Of a stretch of DNA of 33,048 nt, positions 8,358 to 15,371 are shown piece after piece (position 1 is the stretch's first letter; each line of letters starts with the position of its first letter). The notes below the pieces were generated by a model that was given only the letters and a program-made list of their open reading frames with translations, ran no database searches and was not told the DNA's origin. The DNA comes from Chthoniobacterales bacterium. GTDB taxonomy: Bacteria; Verrucomicrobiota; Verrucomicrobiia; Chthoniobacterales; UBA10450. The stretch spans positions 1 to 33,048 of the forward strand of contig JACCZO010000303.1 in NCBI GenBank assembly GCA_013695925.1, written 5' to 3'. The position numbers and the translations under genes were made by a program.

Positions 8358-9241
8358 AACGCTTTCCCGTGAAACGAAACCCAGGCGAAGAAGAGGTAGA
8401 CCGAGGTGTAGACGCAACCGAGAACCGCCGTCTGGGCAAAGAGGCCAGGCGGAATGGCAGTGCCGGCGACGATGTCGTCGACCAAATTAAAAAGCTGGAG
8501 ATCGGGAAAGGCGAGGGCGACGAGGGCGAGGAAGGTTTTGGCCAGCCAGCCGCCGCCATGTTCCTGCAGCCAGTATTCGCGGGCCGTCGCCTGAAGGTGG
8601 CCGATGAAATAAATGAAAACCATCACCACGATCGTAAAGATATTCGAGGAGGCGAAGGTGGAAATGAAGAGGGTGAGGGCCGCGAGGAGGGCGGCCTTGA
8701 GATAAATAATGACGATGCCGGGGAGAAGGTTGGCGTTGAAGGCCGACTCCTCCAGGCTGCGAATCGCGGCCTGCACCTGCTCGGGGCGGAGCCCCGCCGT
8801 CTCGCGCAGGGTTTCGCTCATCAGCATCTGCTCCCTAACGAAAAGGAGGGCGAGGAAAAGGGCGCTCATCGCCAGGATACTGAGACCAAGCAGGAGAAGA
8901 ACGCCGGCCAATTTGCCGATCAGGTATTCGTAACGAGGCACCGGTTTGGCCAGGATGGTGTAGATGGTGCGATCCTCGAGATCGCGCGGGAGGAGCTGGG
9001 CGGTGGCGACGATCGCGAGGAGCGAGGTGAAGATGCTCATCGCCCCTAACGAGACATCTTTCAGGACCTGGAATTCCTGCTGGAAGCTAAGCCGCGCCAT
9101 GAAGAGCGAGTTGCCGATCAGGAGCAGGGCGAAGATGAGCAGAAAATAAAAAACCTTCAGCCTGACGAGTTCGGTGAAAGTGTTGCCGGTGAGGGCGGCA
9201 ATCCGGCCGAGCGAAAACGAACGATGTTGGAGTTCGGCCAT
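8354..9241 (-). CDS. ABC-2 type transporter permease
   Basis: A 295-residue membrane protein with about six transmembrane stretches, such as VFYFLLIFALLLIGNSLFMA, LAGVLLLLGLSILAMSALFLALL and LKAALLAALTLFISTF. Between the second and third segments it has the RDLEDRTIYTILAKPVPRYEYLIGK pattern typical of ABC-2 permeases of the NosY/GldF kind. It starts at MAELQHRSF, 4 nt after the ATPase gene; the much longer track ORF reads into the ATPase in another frame. With the ATPase it would form a homodimeric exporter in the inner membrane. The cargo is unknown. Confidence 0.85.
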   Translation of the reverse strand: MAELQHRSFSLGRIAALTGNTFTELVRLKVFYFLLIFALLLIGNSLFMARLSFQQEFQVLKDVSLGAMSIFTSLLAIVATAQLLPRDLEDRTIYTILAKPVPRYEYLIGKLAGVLLLLGLSILAMSALFLALLFVREQMLMSETLRETAGLRPEQVQAAIRSLEESAFNANLLPGIVIIYLKAALLAALTLFISTFASSNIFTIVVMVFIYFIGHLQATAREYWLQEHGGGWLAKTFLALVALAFPDLQLFNLVDDIVAGTAIPPGLFAQTAVLGCVYTSVYLFFAWVSFHGKAL

Positions 9242-9245
9242 CGCG

Positions 9246-10109
9246 CTAGGAATCTCGCGGCGCGGGGGAGGTTTTCGTTGCCTCCAGGAACAAGCCCTCG
9301 AGCGTGGTCTGCGGCCGGCGCTGTTCGACGAGGCGCGTCTTGGTTTGGTCGAGAAGGGCTGAGATCTGCCCGAGAACCTCGGGAGTGGCGTTTTCCAGGA
9401 TGAGCTCGGTTTGATTTTCGATCGCGAGCAAATCCTCGACCCGGCCTTCCCGCACCAGGACACCGTTCGCCAGGATTCCGACCCGGTCGCAGATTTCCTG
9501 GACCTGCGCGAGCAGGTGGGAGGAAAGCAGCACGGTAATGCCCCGCCGTTTCAGATCGAGAATCAGGTCGCGAATCTCACGCGACCCGGCCGGATCGACT
9601 CCGGCGGTCGGTTCGTCCAGCACGACGAGTTTTGGCTCCTGGATGAGTGCCTGGGCCAGCCCGATGCGCTGCAGCATGCCTTTGGAGTAACCGCCGAGCC
9701 GGCGGTCGCTCGCCTCCTCCAGACTAACGAGAGCGAGCAATTCGTCCGTTCGCGCCTGCAGCTTCTTTCCGCGCAGACCGCAGAGCTTCCCGTAGAAACG
9801 GAGCGTCTCCGCGCCGGTCAAGTATTTGTAAAAGTATGGATTTTCCGGTAGGAACCCGACCGCTTCCCGGCTCCCGACCTCGCGGCTGTCGCGGCCGAAA
9901 ATTTTGGTCGTGCCAGCGCTGGCGGTGACAAGGCCAAGAATGATCTTCAAGGTCGTGCTTTTGCCCGATCCGTTAGGCCCGAGCAGGCCGTAAACCTGGC
10001 CGGGTGCGACCTCCAGGTTTAGCCCTCGGACCGCGACCAATTTCGTGCGGCGAAAGGGAATCGGGAAAACCTTTGTCAGGTTTTGCACCGTGACGGCCGG
10101 CTCAGTCAT
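9246..10109 (-). CDS. ABC transporter ATP-binding protein
   Basis: A 287-residue ATPase of the ABC-2 export (CcmA/NatA) class. Walker A GPNGSGKST is at residues 44-52, the signature is YSKGMLQR (an LSGGQ variant common in this class), Walker B is LVVLDEPTAGVD and the H-loop is LSSH. The C-terminal 60 residues form the extra domain common in NatA-like ATPases. It overlaps the acylphosphatase gene by 4 nt (ATGA) and precedes the permease by 4 nt, so the three are probably made from one mRNA. One GCCTAACG octamer falls exactly on the Walker A Pro-Asn codons. Confidence 0.93.
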   Translation of the reverse strand: MTEPAVTVQNLTKVFPIPFRRTKLVAVRGLNLEVAPGQVYGLLGPNGSGKSTTLKIILGLVTASAGTTKIFGRDSREVGSREAVGFLPENPYFYKYLTGAETLRFYGKLCGLRGKKLQARTDELLALVSLEEASDRRLGGYSKGMLQRIGLAQALIQEPKLVVLDEPTAGVDPAGSREIRDLILDLKRRGITVLLSSHLLAQVQEICDRVGILANGVLVREGRVEDLLAIENQTELILENATPEVLGQISALLDQTKTRLVEQRRPQTTLEGLFLEATKTSPAPRDS

Positions 10110-10378
10110 TGATGAATTTCGAAGCCGCGCGCCGCGACGACCTCCGGCAGGATGGATTCCGTTTGTTGGCGAATGTGCGCGCGCAATTCACTCTGCACGA
10201 TCGCCTCGAGGAAAGCGCGCACTTCCGTTTCCTCCCCGCTCGCCCGCAACTCGACGCGGCCATCGGGCAGATTGCGCACCCAGCCGACGACATCGAAACC
10301 CTTGGCCGTTTGTTTAACCGACCAGCGAAAGCCAACGCCGTGGACGTTGCCCTCGTAGAAAATCTGCAATGAAATCAT
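10106..10378 (-). CDS. acyP: acylphosphatase
   Basis: A 90-residue acylphosphatase, which hydrolyses the carboxyl-phosphate bond of acyl phosphates. The family signature is present as YEGNVHGVGFRWSV with catalytic Arg18, and VGWVRNLPDGRVEL with catalytic Asn36. The second residue of the usual VQGVGFR is His here (VHGVGFR), a tolerated variation. The length is standard. It is the first gene of the minus-strand operon that continues into the ABC transporter, with a 4-nt stop/start overlap. Why an acylphosphatase heads a transport operon is not clear; coupling may be only for expression. Confidence 0.93.
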   Translation of the reverse strand: MISLQIFYEGNVHGVGFRWSVKQTAKGFDVVGWVRNLPDGRVELRASGEETEVRAFLEAIVQSELRAHIRQQTESILPEVVAARGFEIHQ

Positions 10379-10514
10379 GGCGCGGTGGCGGCGAAAGGCA
10401 GCAGCTTGCGCGAGAGATGACTCGACGCACGAGCGGTATTTATCTCAAAGCCGCGTGCGGGCGCAAGCTTATCGCCGCAAGGATGGGACCTGACCGACGA
10501 GCGCAAGAAAACGG

Positions 10515-11000
10515 CTAATTATCAGGCAGCGGCGCCGGCTCGTAGCGGAAATCCGTGGCAGGGGTCATTTCCGGGAGCGGCTCGGGCGGCGCGATCAAGC
10601 GCGGATCATTGGAGTCGAGCCCGAATTGTTCGCCTTCTTCGCTGTGGCTGGCGACGATTGGGGTCGTCAGGTCGGGCGGCGGGGCCAGCTTTTCCGCCAC
10701 GAGAGTCGGCGGGGCGGGACGGATGTCTTCGCTCGCGACGTAGCCGCTTTCGCCATCCTGCAATTTTACTTTCACGTAACCAAACGAGGGCTGGATGACT
10801 TGCATGATCGAGTCGTGCGGCAATTGCATATCGGGTCCGTAACCCTGCTGCGGTCCGTAGCGATAGAAGGGCGTCTGGATGGCCGCGACCGCATACCAGT
10901 TATCGGTCCCGCCCGAAGAAACTTTCGGCTTGCCGGAAGAGGCGCAACCGACCGCGAGCAGGGCCGCCGCGGCGCATGGGAGGAGGTGACGCGTTTTCAT
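10515..11000 (-). CDS. SH3-like lipoprotein of unknown function
   Basis: A 161-residue predicted lipoprotein. The signal MKTRHLLPCAAAALLAVGC ends in the lipobox AVGC. Then comes a low-complexity linker and a short beta-rich stretch (NWYAVAAIQTPFYR to SIMQVIQPSFGYVKVKLQDGESGYVASEDIR) that reads like a bacterial SH3 domain. The tail is proline- and acid-rich. Bacterial SH3 domains often bind cell-wall peptides, but that is only analogy here. The ATG overlaps the stop of the gene before it as ATGA. It is last in a three-gene set of exported proteins. Confidence 0.75.
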   Translation of the reverse strand: MKTRHLLPCAAAALLAVGCASSGKPKVSSGGTDNWYAVAAIQTPFYRYGPQQGYGPDMQLPHDSIMQVIQPSFGYVKVKLQDGESGYVASEDIRPAPPTLVAEKLAPPPDLTTPIVASHSEEGEQFGLDSNDPRLIAPPEPLPEMTPATDFRYEPAPLPDN

Positions 11001-11434
11001 TTGTAGCTGTAAACGAAACAAACGCCCGCCGGCTCGCCCTCGTCCAGCGTGACTCTCACAAAATATTCGCCGCTATTGCCCACGGCTACTCCGGTAGCCG
11101 CTTTCGTGCCGGAGTTGAATTTTTCTCCAGCGACCGGGGCGCCTTTTTCATCGAACAGCTCGACTGCTAGCTTTTTCGCCTTGTCGGTCGCCCCGGCGGA
11201 AAACCAATACTCGTTTCCGGCATAAAGATTGACTGCGATCACCTTGCTCTCGCCGCGGGCGAGGGTGCCGGTCCAATGTCCATCCCGAAGTTTAAAGCCG
11301 TCGTTCGCAAAAGCGCCGGCCAGTTCCAAGGCCACCGCGCGGGCGGACACTTCCTGGTCAGTCTCGGCCAGAGCGCGACCGCCAAGCGCGATCCCGAGCA
11401 ACATCGTTAAGCAAAAAGAAGCGAGGCGGCGCAT
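10997..11434 (-). CDS. exported beta-sandwich protein, unknown function
   Basis: A 145-residue protein with a cleavable signal (MRRLASFCLTMLLGIALGGRALA). The mature part alternates short beta strands (KVIAVNLYAGNEYWFSAG, KLAVELFDEKGAPV, GEYFVRVTLDEGEPAGVCFVYSY), similar in feel to the pre-peptidase C-terminal (PPC) type of jelly-roll domain. That fold suggestion is weak. The ORF track begins two codons earlier at a TTG; the ATG at 11434 is preferred and lies 2 nt after the stop of the upstream gene. It is coupled at its 3' end to the lipoprotein gene by ATGA. Confidence 0.7.
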   Translation of the reverse strand: MRRLASFCLTMLLGIALGGRALAETDQEVSARAVALELAGAFANDGFKLRDGHWTGTLARGESKVIAVNLYAGNEYWFSAGATDKAKKLAVELFDEKGAPVAGEKFNSGTKAATGVAVGNSGEYFVRVTLDEGEPAGVCFVYSYK

Positions 11435-11436
11435 GG

Positions 11437-12285
11437 TCAATCCTTTTTCTGAATCTCGCCCATGAGGTGGTCGACCCGCTCGCTCAGCTGCCCGACCTCG
11501 GCGGCCGAAAGCGGCTGCCCAAAGGGTTTCGCGACGATTTGTTCGATCGATTGCAGCTGTTTGTTGACGCTGCTAACCAGCAGATCCTTCTGCATTTCAG
11601 GCGAGGTCTGACCGATCTTCGAGCGAATGAAACGAAGCAGCTCGGGCTGGCGCAGGATCTGGCCGAGCCGTTCATCGTAGCTTTTTGCCACTACGCCGCT
11701 CACCACCTGGGTGCCGCGGATCCAGCCACCCAGACTAACGAGGATAACCAGGTCCTGATCGCGATGCGATTGCATGGAAGCTTTCACTTCGTTTTGGGTC
11801 GCCTCCAGCTCCTCCTGGAGTGTGCTCCACTCATCGTTCTCGGCGAATTGGTTGATGCTGTTGCCGCGGGCCAGGATGTTTTCGCTCACCCCGAGCGCCT
11901 TGGCCAGCTTCACGACATCGCCGCCGATGTTCTTCACCTGCTGCGTATCTTGGGCTTCGATCGCGATGAACCCGTCGGCGATGAGACCGCCGAGGTTGAG
12001 CGCGATCTGGGCGCGAGTCTTGTAATTCATCGCGATCGGACCACGGTAGCGCGACGCCCAATCGGGTTTAGCTGGCTTGCCCAGGGCGGTAAAAAGTTCG
12101 CCCGGCGTGGGGATGGTGACGGAGTCGGTCTTGATTGCCTGGCTCATTTCCGCCGCGGAGAGCGCGGCGCCCGTCGTGCTCGGGGCGACCGTCGTGTTGG
12201 CGGGTGACGACGCCGGCTTGGGCGTGGCCAAGCCTTGGCTGACCAGCAGGCAGAAAATCAGGGCGCTCCCGGTTTGAAAAAACAC
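11437..12285 (-). CDS. exported helical protein, unknown function
   Basis: A 282-residue protein beginning at a GTG codon with a signal peptide (MFFQTGSALIFCLLVSQGLA). A Ser/Thr/Pro/Ala-rich spacer leads to a mostly helical body. Readable stretches include RAQIALNLGGLIADGFIAIEAQD, VKLAKALGVSENI and DLVILVSLGGWIRGTQ. I do not recognise a characterised family. It is first in a three-gene cluster with a 2-nt gap to the next gene, so the three exported proteins are probably made together. The upstream region is the decayed repeat-protein gene, so any promoter must lie within or just before that relic. Confidence 0.65.
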   Translation of the reverse strand: MFFQTGSALIFCLLVSQGLATPKPASSPANTTVAPSTTGAALSAAEMSQAIKTDSVTIPTPGELFTALGKPAKPDWASRYRGPIAMNYKTRAQIALNLGGLIADGFIAIEAQDTQQVKNIGGDVVKLAKALGVSENILARGNSINQFAENDEWSTLQEELEATQNEVKASMQSHRDQDLVILVSLGGWIRGTQVVSGVVAKSYDERLGQILRQPELLRFIRSKIGQTSPEMQKDLLVSSVNKQLQSIEQIVAKPFGQPLSAAEVGQLSERVDHLMGEIQKKD

Positions 12286-12352
12286 GACGCCAGATTAGCC
12301 AGCCCCGTCGGCAATGCCAACGCGAAATCTTTCGCGGTTTCGATGGAGCGCA

Positions 12353-12872
12353 TCACCGTTCTTGTCTTCGCCGCCCATTTCGGGGAAGAGGGCCGGCGCG
12401 AATCTGCACGGCGCCACTGCCGGTGCCTGAGCCAGTCCTGTTATTAACCATAAGCGCGCCCCCCTCCACTTGGGTGCCCCCGGTGTAGAGGTTGCCGTCG
12501 TCAGGATCAGCTTGCCGTCCCGGTTTTAGTCAGTGAGCCAGCGCCATCAATTGTACCGGAAAACGTTGGGCTTAGGTTGGTGATACCCGCGGTCAAGTTG
12601 TTAGCCCCAAGCTGTACAAGGCCGTTTCCTTCAATCGAGCCAACTGTCACGCCCGGAGCGTTGTCAGCGGTAATGTCCAGGCTGCCACTGCCGAAGACCT
12701 CGATCCGTGCAGAGTCGCCCATCGGATCATCAAAGAACTTGATCAATCCGAACGGATCGGCGATCAGCGTCGCATTACCAGCGGTCGTCAGCAGCGGGAG
12801 CGTGAGCCACTGCGCAACAATTGAATGAGCCGGCCGAAGACCGGTAATTAGTGGATGGAATGTTTCCATCAT
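12353..12872 (-). pseudogene. decayed autotransporter-repeat (PATR) protein
   Basis: An open frame from 12872 to 12507 begins with a signal-like segment (METFHPLITGLRPAHSIVAQ) resembling that of the kelch genes. It then changes into sequence typical of passenger-associated autotransporter repeat proteins: TAGNATLI, VGSIEGNGLVQLGANNLTAG and GSLTKTGT. The frame stops there, but the expected continuation is readable in other frames: KLIL, then NLYTGGTQVEGGALMVNN and TGSGTGSGAV, ending near 12353. Two single-base losses close together near 12500-12520 explain the break. Such proteins are normally far longer, so this is a truncated and frameshifted relic. The 120 nt upstream hold one octamer and then a 164-bp inserted element. 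Confidence 0.75.
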
Positions 12873-12994
12873 TCTGGTTCGTAATTTTCTCCTGCTCCAG
12901 ATGCTTGTTCTTAATGATTGTTTTGTTCGTTAGGCATCGGTGTGGGAATTTTGATCGTAAAGTTCTCGCCGTCCGTCTCTCGAAGGGACCTAAG

Positions 12995-13158
12995 AGGGCG
13001 TCTAAAAAGTCGGGCTCCGGACGGAAGTCAGGCTTCCAGCCTGACTTGGCAGGCGGGCATCTTGCCTGCCTAATGCGATGCGACGGGCTGGAAGCCCGTG
13101 GGCCGAGTCAGGCAAGATGCCCGACTTCCGCTGCCGCTCCGCCTTTTTTAGACGCCCT
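12995..13158. mobile_element. MITE-like element with terminal inverted repeats
   Basis: A 164-bp segment bounded by the 14-bp inverted repeats AGGGCGTCTAAAAA and TTTTTAGACGCCCT, flanked on both sides by CTAAG, a likely 5-bp target duplication. It has no coding capacity. Inside are two interleaved inverted pairs: GGCTTCCAGCC with GGCTGGAAGCC, and GGGCATCTTGCC with GGCAAGATGCCC. It lies between the leader ORF at 13175-13303 and the broken gene at 12872. Removing it and one CTAAG restores a leader-to-gene spacing close to that of the intact units. The transposase family that moved it is unknown. Confidence 0.75.
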
Positions 13159-13174
13159 CTAAGACATTTTCTTT

Positions 13175-13303
13175 TCATTTCCATCCAAAAGGAAAAGGCG
13201 GCCGGAATTGCAAAAAAAGTACGAAAAGCCCAAACAAGTTAGCGTGCGGCGCGCGAAAAGGCGGCAGAATTCCGGCCATAAACGCGACCAGAAACCTTTT
13301 CAT
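13175..13303 (-). CDS. short leader ORF of the decayed unit
   Basis: A 42-codon ORF, too short for the track, starting MKRFLVAFMAGILPPF, like the leaders at 14983-15165, 16798-17019 and the in-frame extension before the kelch gene at 17232-18644. The start has a GGGGG Shine-Dalgarno sequence placed in the 3' arm of a hairpin. The peptide looks like a signal or leader peptide. The 5' end is conserved among the four copies, while the lengths and C-termini differ, so a function for the peptide itself is uncertain; translation of the ORF may matter more than its product. Confidence 0.45.
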   Translation of the reverse strand: MKRFLVAFMAGILPPFRAPHANLFGLFVLFLQFRPPFPFGWK

Positions 13304-13436
13304 ATTTTGGACCCCCGATTAACCGGAGCCTCTCTCGACAAGGCCGGCGCGATCCACCATCTGAAGCGGGTCGGGAATATCTAGCGAAGCTGGGGTAAAC
13401 CCCGATTAAGCCCGCTCGCCCGGGATGGTGTCGAGC
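13304..13436 (-). promoter_or_regulatory. candidate structured leader RNA, copy A
   Basis: Copy A of the conserved leader (compare 17020-17152). The closing stem CTCGACA/TGTCGAG is kept. The inner hairpin reads GGGG-TTTA-CCCC where copy C has GCGG-CTTA-CCGC, a compensatory base-pair change. The Shine-Dalgarno hairpin is CTCCG/CGGGG with a G-U pair. The gene downstream is broken, so this copy is probably no longer useful. Confidence 0.55.
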
Positions 13437-13462
13437 AATTATTTTAGAAATTTTCTTAGGCT

Positions 13463-13492
13463 GCCAGGAGGTCGGATGGACGACCTGCTGGC
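13463..13492 (-). terminator. conserved hairpin after kelch gene 1
   Basis: An inverted repeat, GCCAGCAGGTCG with CGACCTCCTGGC, starts 17 nt after the stop codon and recurs after the other two kelch genes. There is no clear run of T after it, only an AT-rich stretch, so termination or 3' end protection is an inference. Confidence 0.5.
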
Positions 13493-13508
13493 GAAGATAG
13501 CCTATCTC

Positions 13509-14930
13509 TTATTGACCACTGCCGGGGACTTTGACCTTCACTTCGTTCGAGCAGGTGCCCGTGTCTGTCTCGCAGACTTGATAGGTGTGGACTTCCCTGG
13601 GCCCGGTGCCGAGGTGGTCCTGAGCGCGGCCGTCGTCAGAGGGCGTATGGATTACCACACCGTCACGCAGGACGTTTATGCTGCCGCCATCCGCCGGGGA
13701 CCACTCAAGGGCGACGAAACGTTTGCCATGTTCCCGACGGACCTTTGCGGAGAGCGTGAGTTCGCCACCCCCGTTGCTTGTGTAGAGTTCCGCGCTCGCG
13801 AGATGGCCGGTGTCGTTATATCCTCCAGCGACGAGCACCTGGCCGTTTGGCAGCAGCGTCGCGGGTCCACCGCGCGCGCGCGCGGCGGCCATGCTGCCCG
13901 TCGCGGTCCACAGTCCGGTCGCCGGATCATAGAGTTCCGCGCTCGCGAGATAGCCGCCGTCCCATCCCCCAGCGACAAGCACCTGGCCGTTGGGCAGGAG
14001 CGTCGCGGTATGGAGTTCTCGCGCGGTAGTCATGCTGCCCGTCGCGGTCCACAGCCCGGTCGCCGGATCGTAGAGTTCCGCGCTCGCGAGAACGAATGGG
14101 CTGGTGCTAGTCCCCCCGCCTGTGACCAGCACCTGACCGTTGGGCAGGAGCGTCTCGGTATGCCACTCTCGCGCGGTGGCCATGCTGCCCGTCGCGGTCC
14201 ACAGCCCGGTCGCCGGATCATAGAGTTCCGCGCTCGCGAGATAGCCGCTGCCGTATCCCCCAGCGACGAGCACCTGCCCGTTGGGCAGAAGCGTCGCGGT
14301 ATGCGCCTCTCGCACGGTGGCCATGCTGCCCGTCGCGGTCCACAGCCCGGTCGCCGGATCATAGAGTTCCGCGCTCGCGAAGTTGCCGTTGCCGTTATTT
14401 CCCCCAGCGACGAGCACCTGGCCGTTGGACAGGAGCGTCGCGGTATGGAAGTATCGCGCGGTGGCCATGCTGCCCGTCGCGGTCCACAGCCCGGTCGCCG
14501 GATCATAGAGTTCCGCGCTCGCGAGATAGGCGTCGCCAACTCCCCCAGCGACGAGCACCTGGCCGTTGGACAGGAGCGTCGCGGTATGGAGGTATCGCGT
14601 GTTGGCCATGCTGCCCGTCGCGGTCCACAGCCCGGTCGCCGGATCATAGAGTTCCGCGCTCGCGAGAGTGCCGCTGAGGCCATATCCCCCAGCGACGAGC
14701 ACCTGGCCGTTGGACAGGAGCGTCGCGGTATGGCGGTTTCGCGCGGTGGCGAGGCTGCCCGTCGCCTCCCACGTGCCAGGTGTTTGCGCTGGCGCCTTCG
14801 TAACGATCGTTCCAGTTACAGATTGACTCAACCCAGCCAAAGCCGGGAGGAGGCCGACGGAGCAAAGAGCAAAACCGATTAAGAGGCGTGAATCGAAGAA
14901 GGCCGATCGAGAAGTGGCGTATGTTTTCAT
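13509..14930 (-). CDS. secreted seven-repeat kelch-type propeller protein 1
   Basis: A 473-residue exported protein. After a signal region ([19 protein letters not shown]) come seven repeats of 46-50 residues built on [16 protein letters not shown], [19 protein letters not shown] and MATAR. That number suits a closed seven-bladed beta-propeller of the kelch/galactose-oxidase type. The C-terminal 85 residues ([27 protein letters not shown] to [10 protein letters not shown]) form a fibronectin-III-like domain with two cysteines. Repeats are almost identical in DNA except in the loop after VAGG and at the two residues before the conserved His. The catalytic residues of galactose oxidase were not identified, so a binding role is more likely. 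The ATG at 14930 follows AAAGGA; the track start upstream is rejected. Confidence 0.85.
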   Translation of the reverse strand: MKTYATSRSAFFDSRLLIGFALCSVGLLPALAGLSQSVTGTIVTKAPAQTPGTWEATGSLATARNRHTATLLSNGQVLVAGGYGLSGTLASAELYDPATGLWTATGSMANTRYLHTATLLSNGQVLVAGGVGDAYLASAELYDPATGLWTATGSMATARYFHTATLLSNGQVLVAGGNNGNGNFASAELYDPATGLWTATGSMATVREAHTATLLPNGQVLVAGGYGSGYLASAELYDPATGLWTATGSMATAREWHTETLLPNGQVLVTGGGTSTSPFVLASAELYDPATGLWTATGSMTTARELHTATLLPNGQVLVAGGWDGGYLASAELYDPATGLWTATGSMAAARARGGPATLLPNGQVLVAGGYNDTGHLASAELYTSNGGGELTLSAKVRREHGKRFVALEWSPADGGSINVLRDGVVIHTPSDDGRAQDHLGTGPREVHTYQVCETDTGTCSNEVKVKVPGSGQ

Positions 14931-14982
14931 AGAGGTTGTTTCCTTTGTGTTTGGATGTTCATGGCAGAGGCCGAAATCAGAG

Positions 14983-15165
14983 CTAAGGGTTGCGCGGCGG
15001 CGCATGTTGCCGCGTCACTTTCTTCCTACGGAGAAAGGTGCCCGAAGTTGCAAAAAAAGTGCGCGAAGTTGAGGAAAGACGACCTGGGTGAAGGCCAGAG
15101 GTTGCGCCCGGCACGCGCCAAGCGGCTAAAATTCCGGCGCTGGATGCGACCAAGAACCTTTTCAT
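14983..15165 (-). CDS. leader ORF upstream of kelch gene 1
   Basis: A 60-codon ORF starting [13 protein letters not shown], headed by a well-placed GGAGG 8 nt before the ATG, in contrast to the weaker signal at the kelch gene itself. The GGAGG lies in the 3' arm of a hairpin. It ends 52 nt before the kelch start. The N-terminus is shared with the other leaders; the rest (arginine- and threonine-rich) is not. It could be a regulatory upstream ORF or a duplicated remnant of a signal-peptide exon-like segment. Confidence 0.4.
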   Translation of the reverse strand: MKRFLVASSAGILAAWRVPGATSGLHPGRLSSTSRTFFATSGTFLRRKKVTRQHAPPRNP

Positions 15166-15300
15166 ATTTAAGACCTCCGATTAACCGGAGCCTCTCTCGA
15201 CAAGGCCGGCGCGATCCACCCTTCTGAAGCGGGTCGGGAATATCTAGTGAAGCTGGGGTAAGCCGCGATTAAGCCGTCGCGTCTGGAACTGCGTCAAGCT
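15166..15300 (-). promoter_or_regulatory. candidate structured leader RNA, copy B
   Basis: Copy B of the conserved leader. The closing stem is CTTGAC/GTCGAG, where a C-to-T change keeps a G-U pair. The inner hairpin has one mismatch (GCGG-CTTA-CCCC). The third hairpin ACCC/GGGT and the Shine-Dalgarno hairpin CTCCG-GTTAAT-CGGAG are intact. A TTGACG followed 18 nt later by CTTAAT could alternatively be read as a promoter within it. Confidence 0.55.
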
Positions 15301-15324
15301 TTATTTCAGATATTTTCTTAGGCT

Positions 15325-15355
15325 GCCAGGAGGTCGGATCGCACGACCTGCTGGC
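15325..15355 (-). terminator. conserved hairpin after kelch gene 2
   Basis: This is the same GCCAG-AGGTCG/CGACCT-CTGGC inverted repeat as after the other two kelch genes, 16 nt past the stop codon. Its loop differs by a few bases while the stems are unchanged. No T-run follows. Confidence 0.5.
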
Positions 15356-15371
15356 GAAGATGGCCTATCTC

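Noticed and set aside
6990-8372. 460-codon plus-strand ORF
   Set aside because: It is antisense to the phosphoesterase and TPR-like genes, with no recognisable domain.
13463-13492. Confident intrinsic terminator
   Set aside because: The stem is conserved three times but lacks a T-run, so it is listed only with moderate confidence.
13700-14800. Regularly spaced direct repeats that could suggest a CRISPR array
   Set aside because: The period is about 140-150 bp and in frame within a coding sequence; there are no short repeats with unique 30-nt spacers and no cas genes.
13425-14882. 485-codon plus-strand ORF with a repetitive protein ([13 protein letters not shown])
   Set aside because: It is the mirror of the kelch repeats; the minus strand has a signal peptide and canonical kelch wording.
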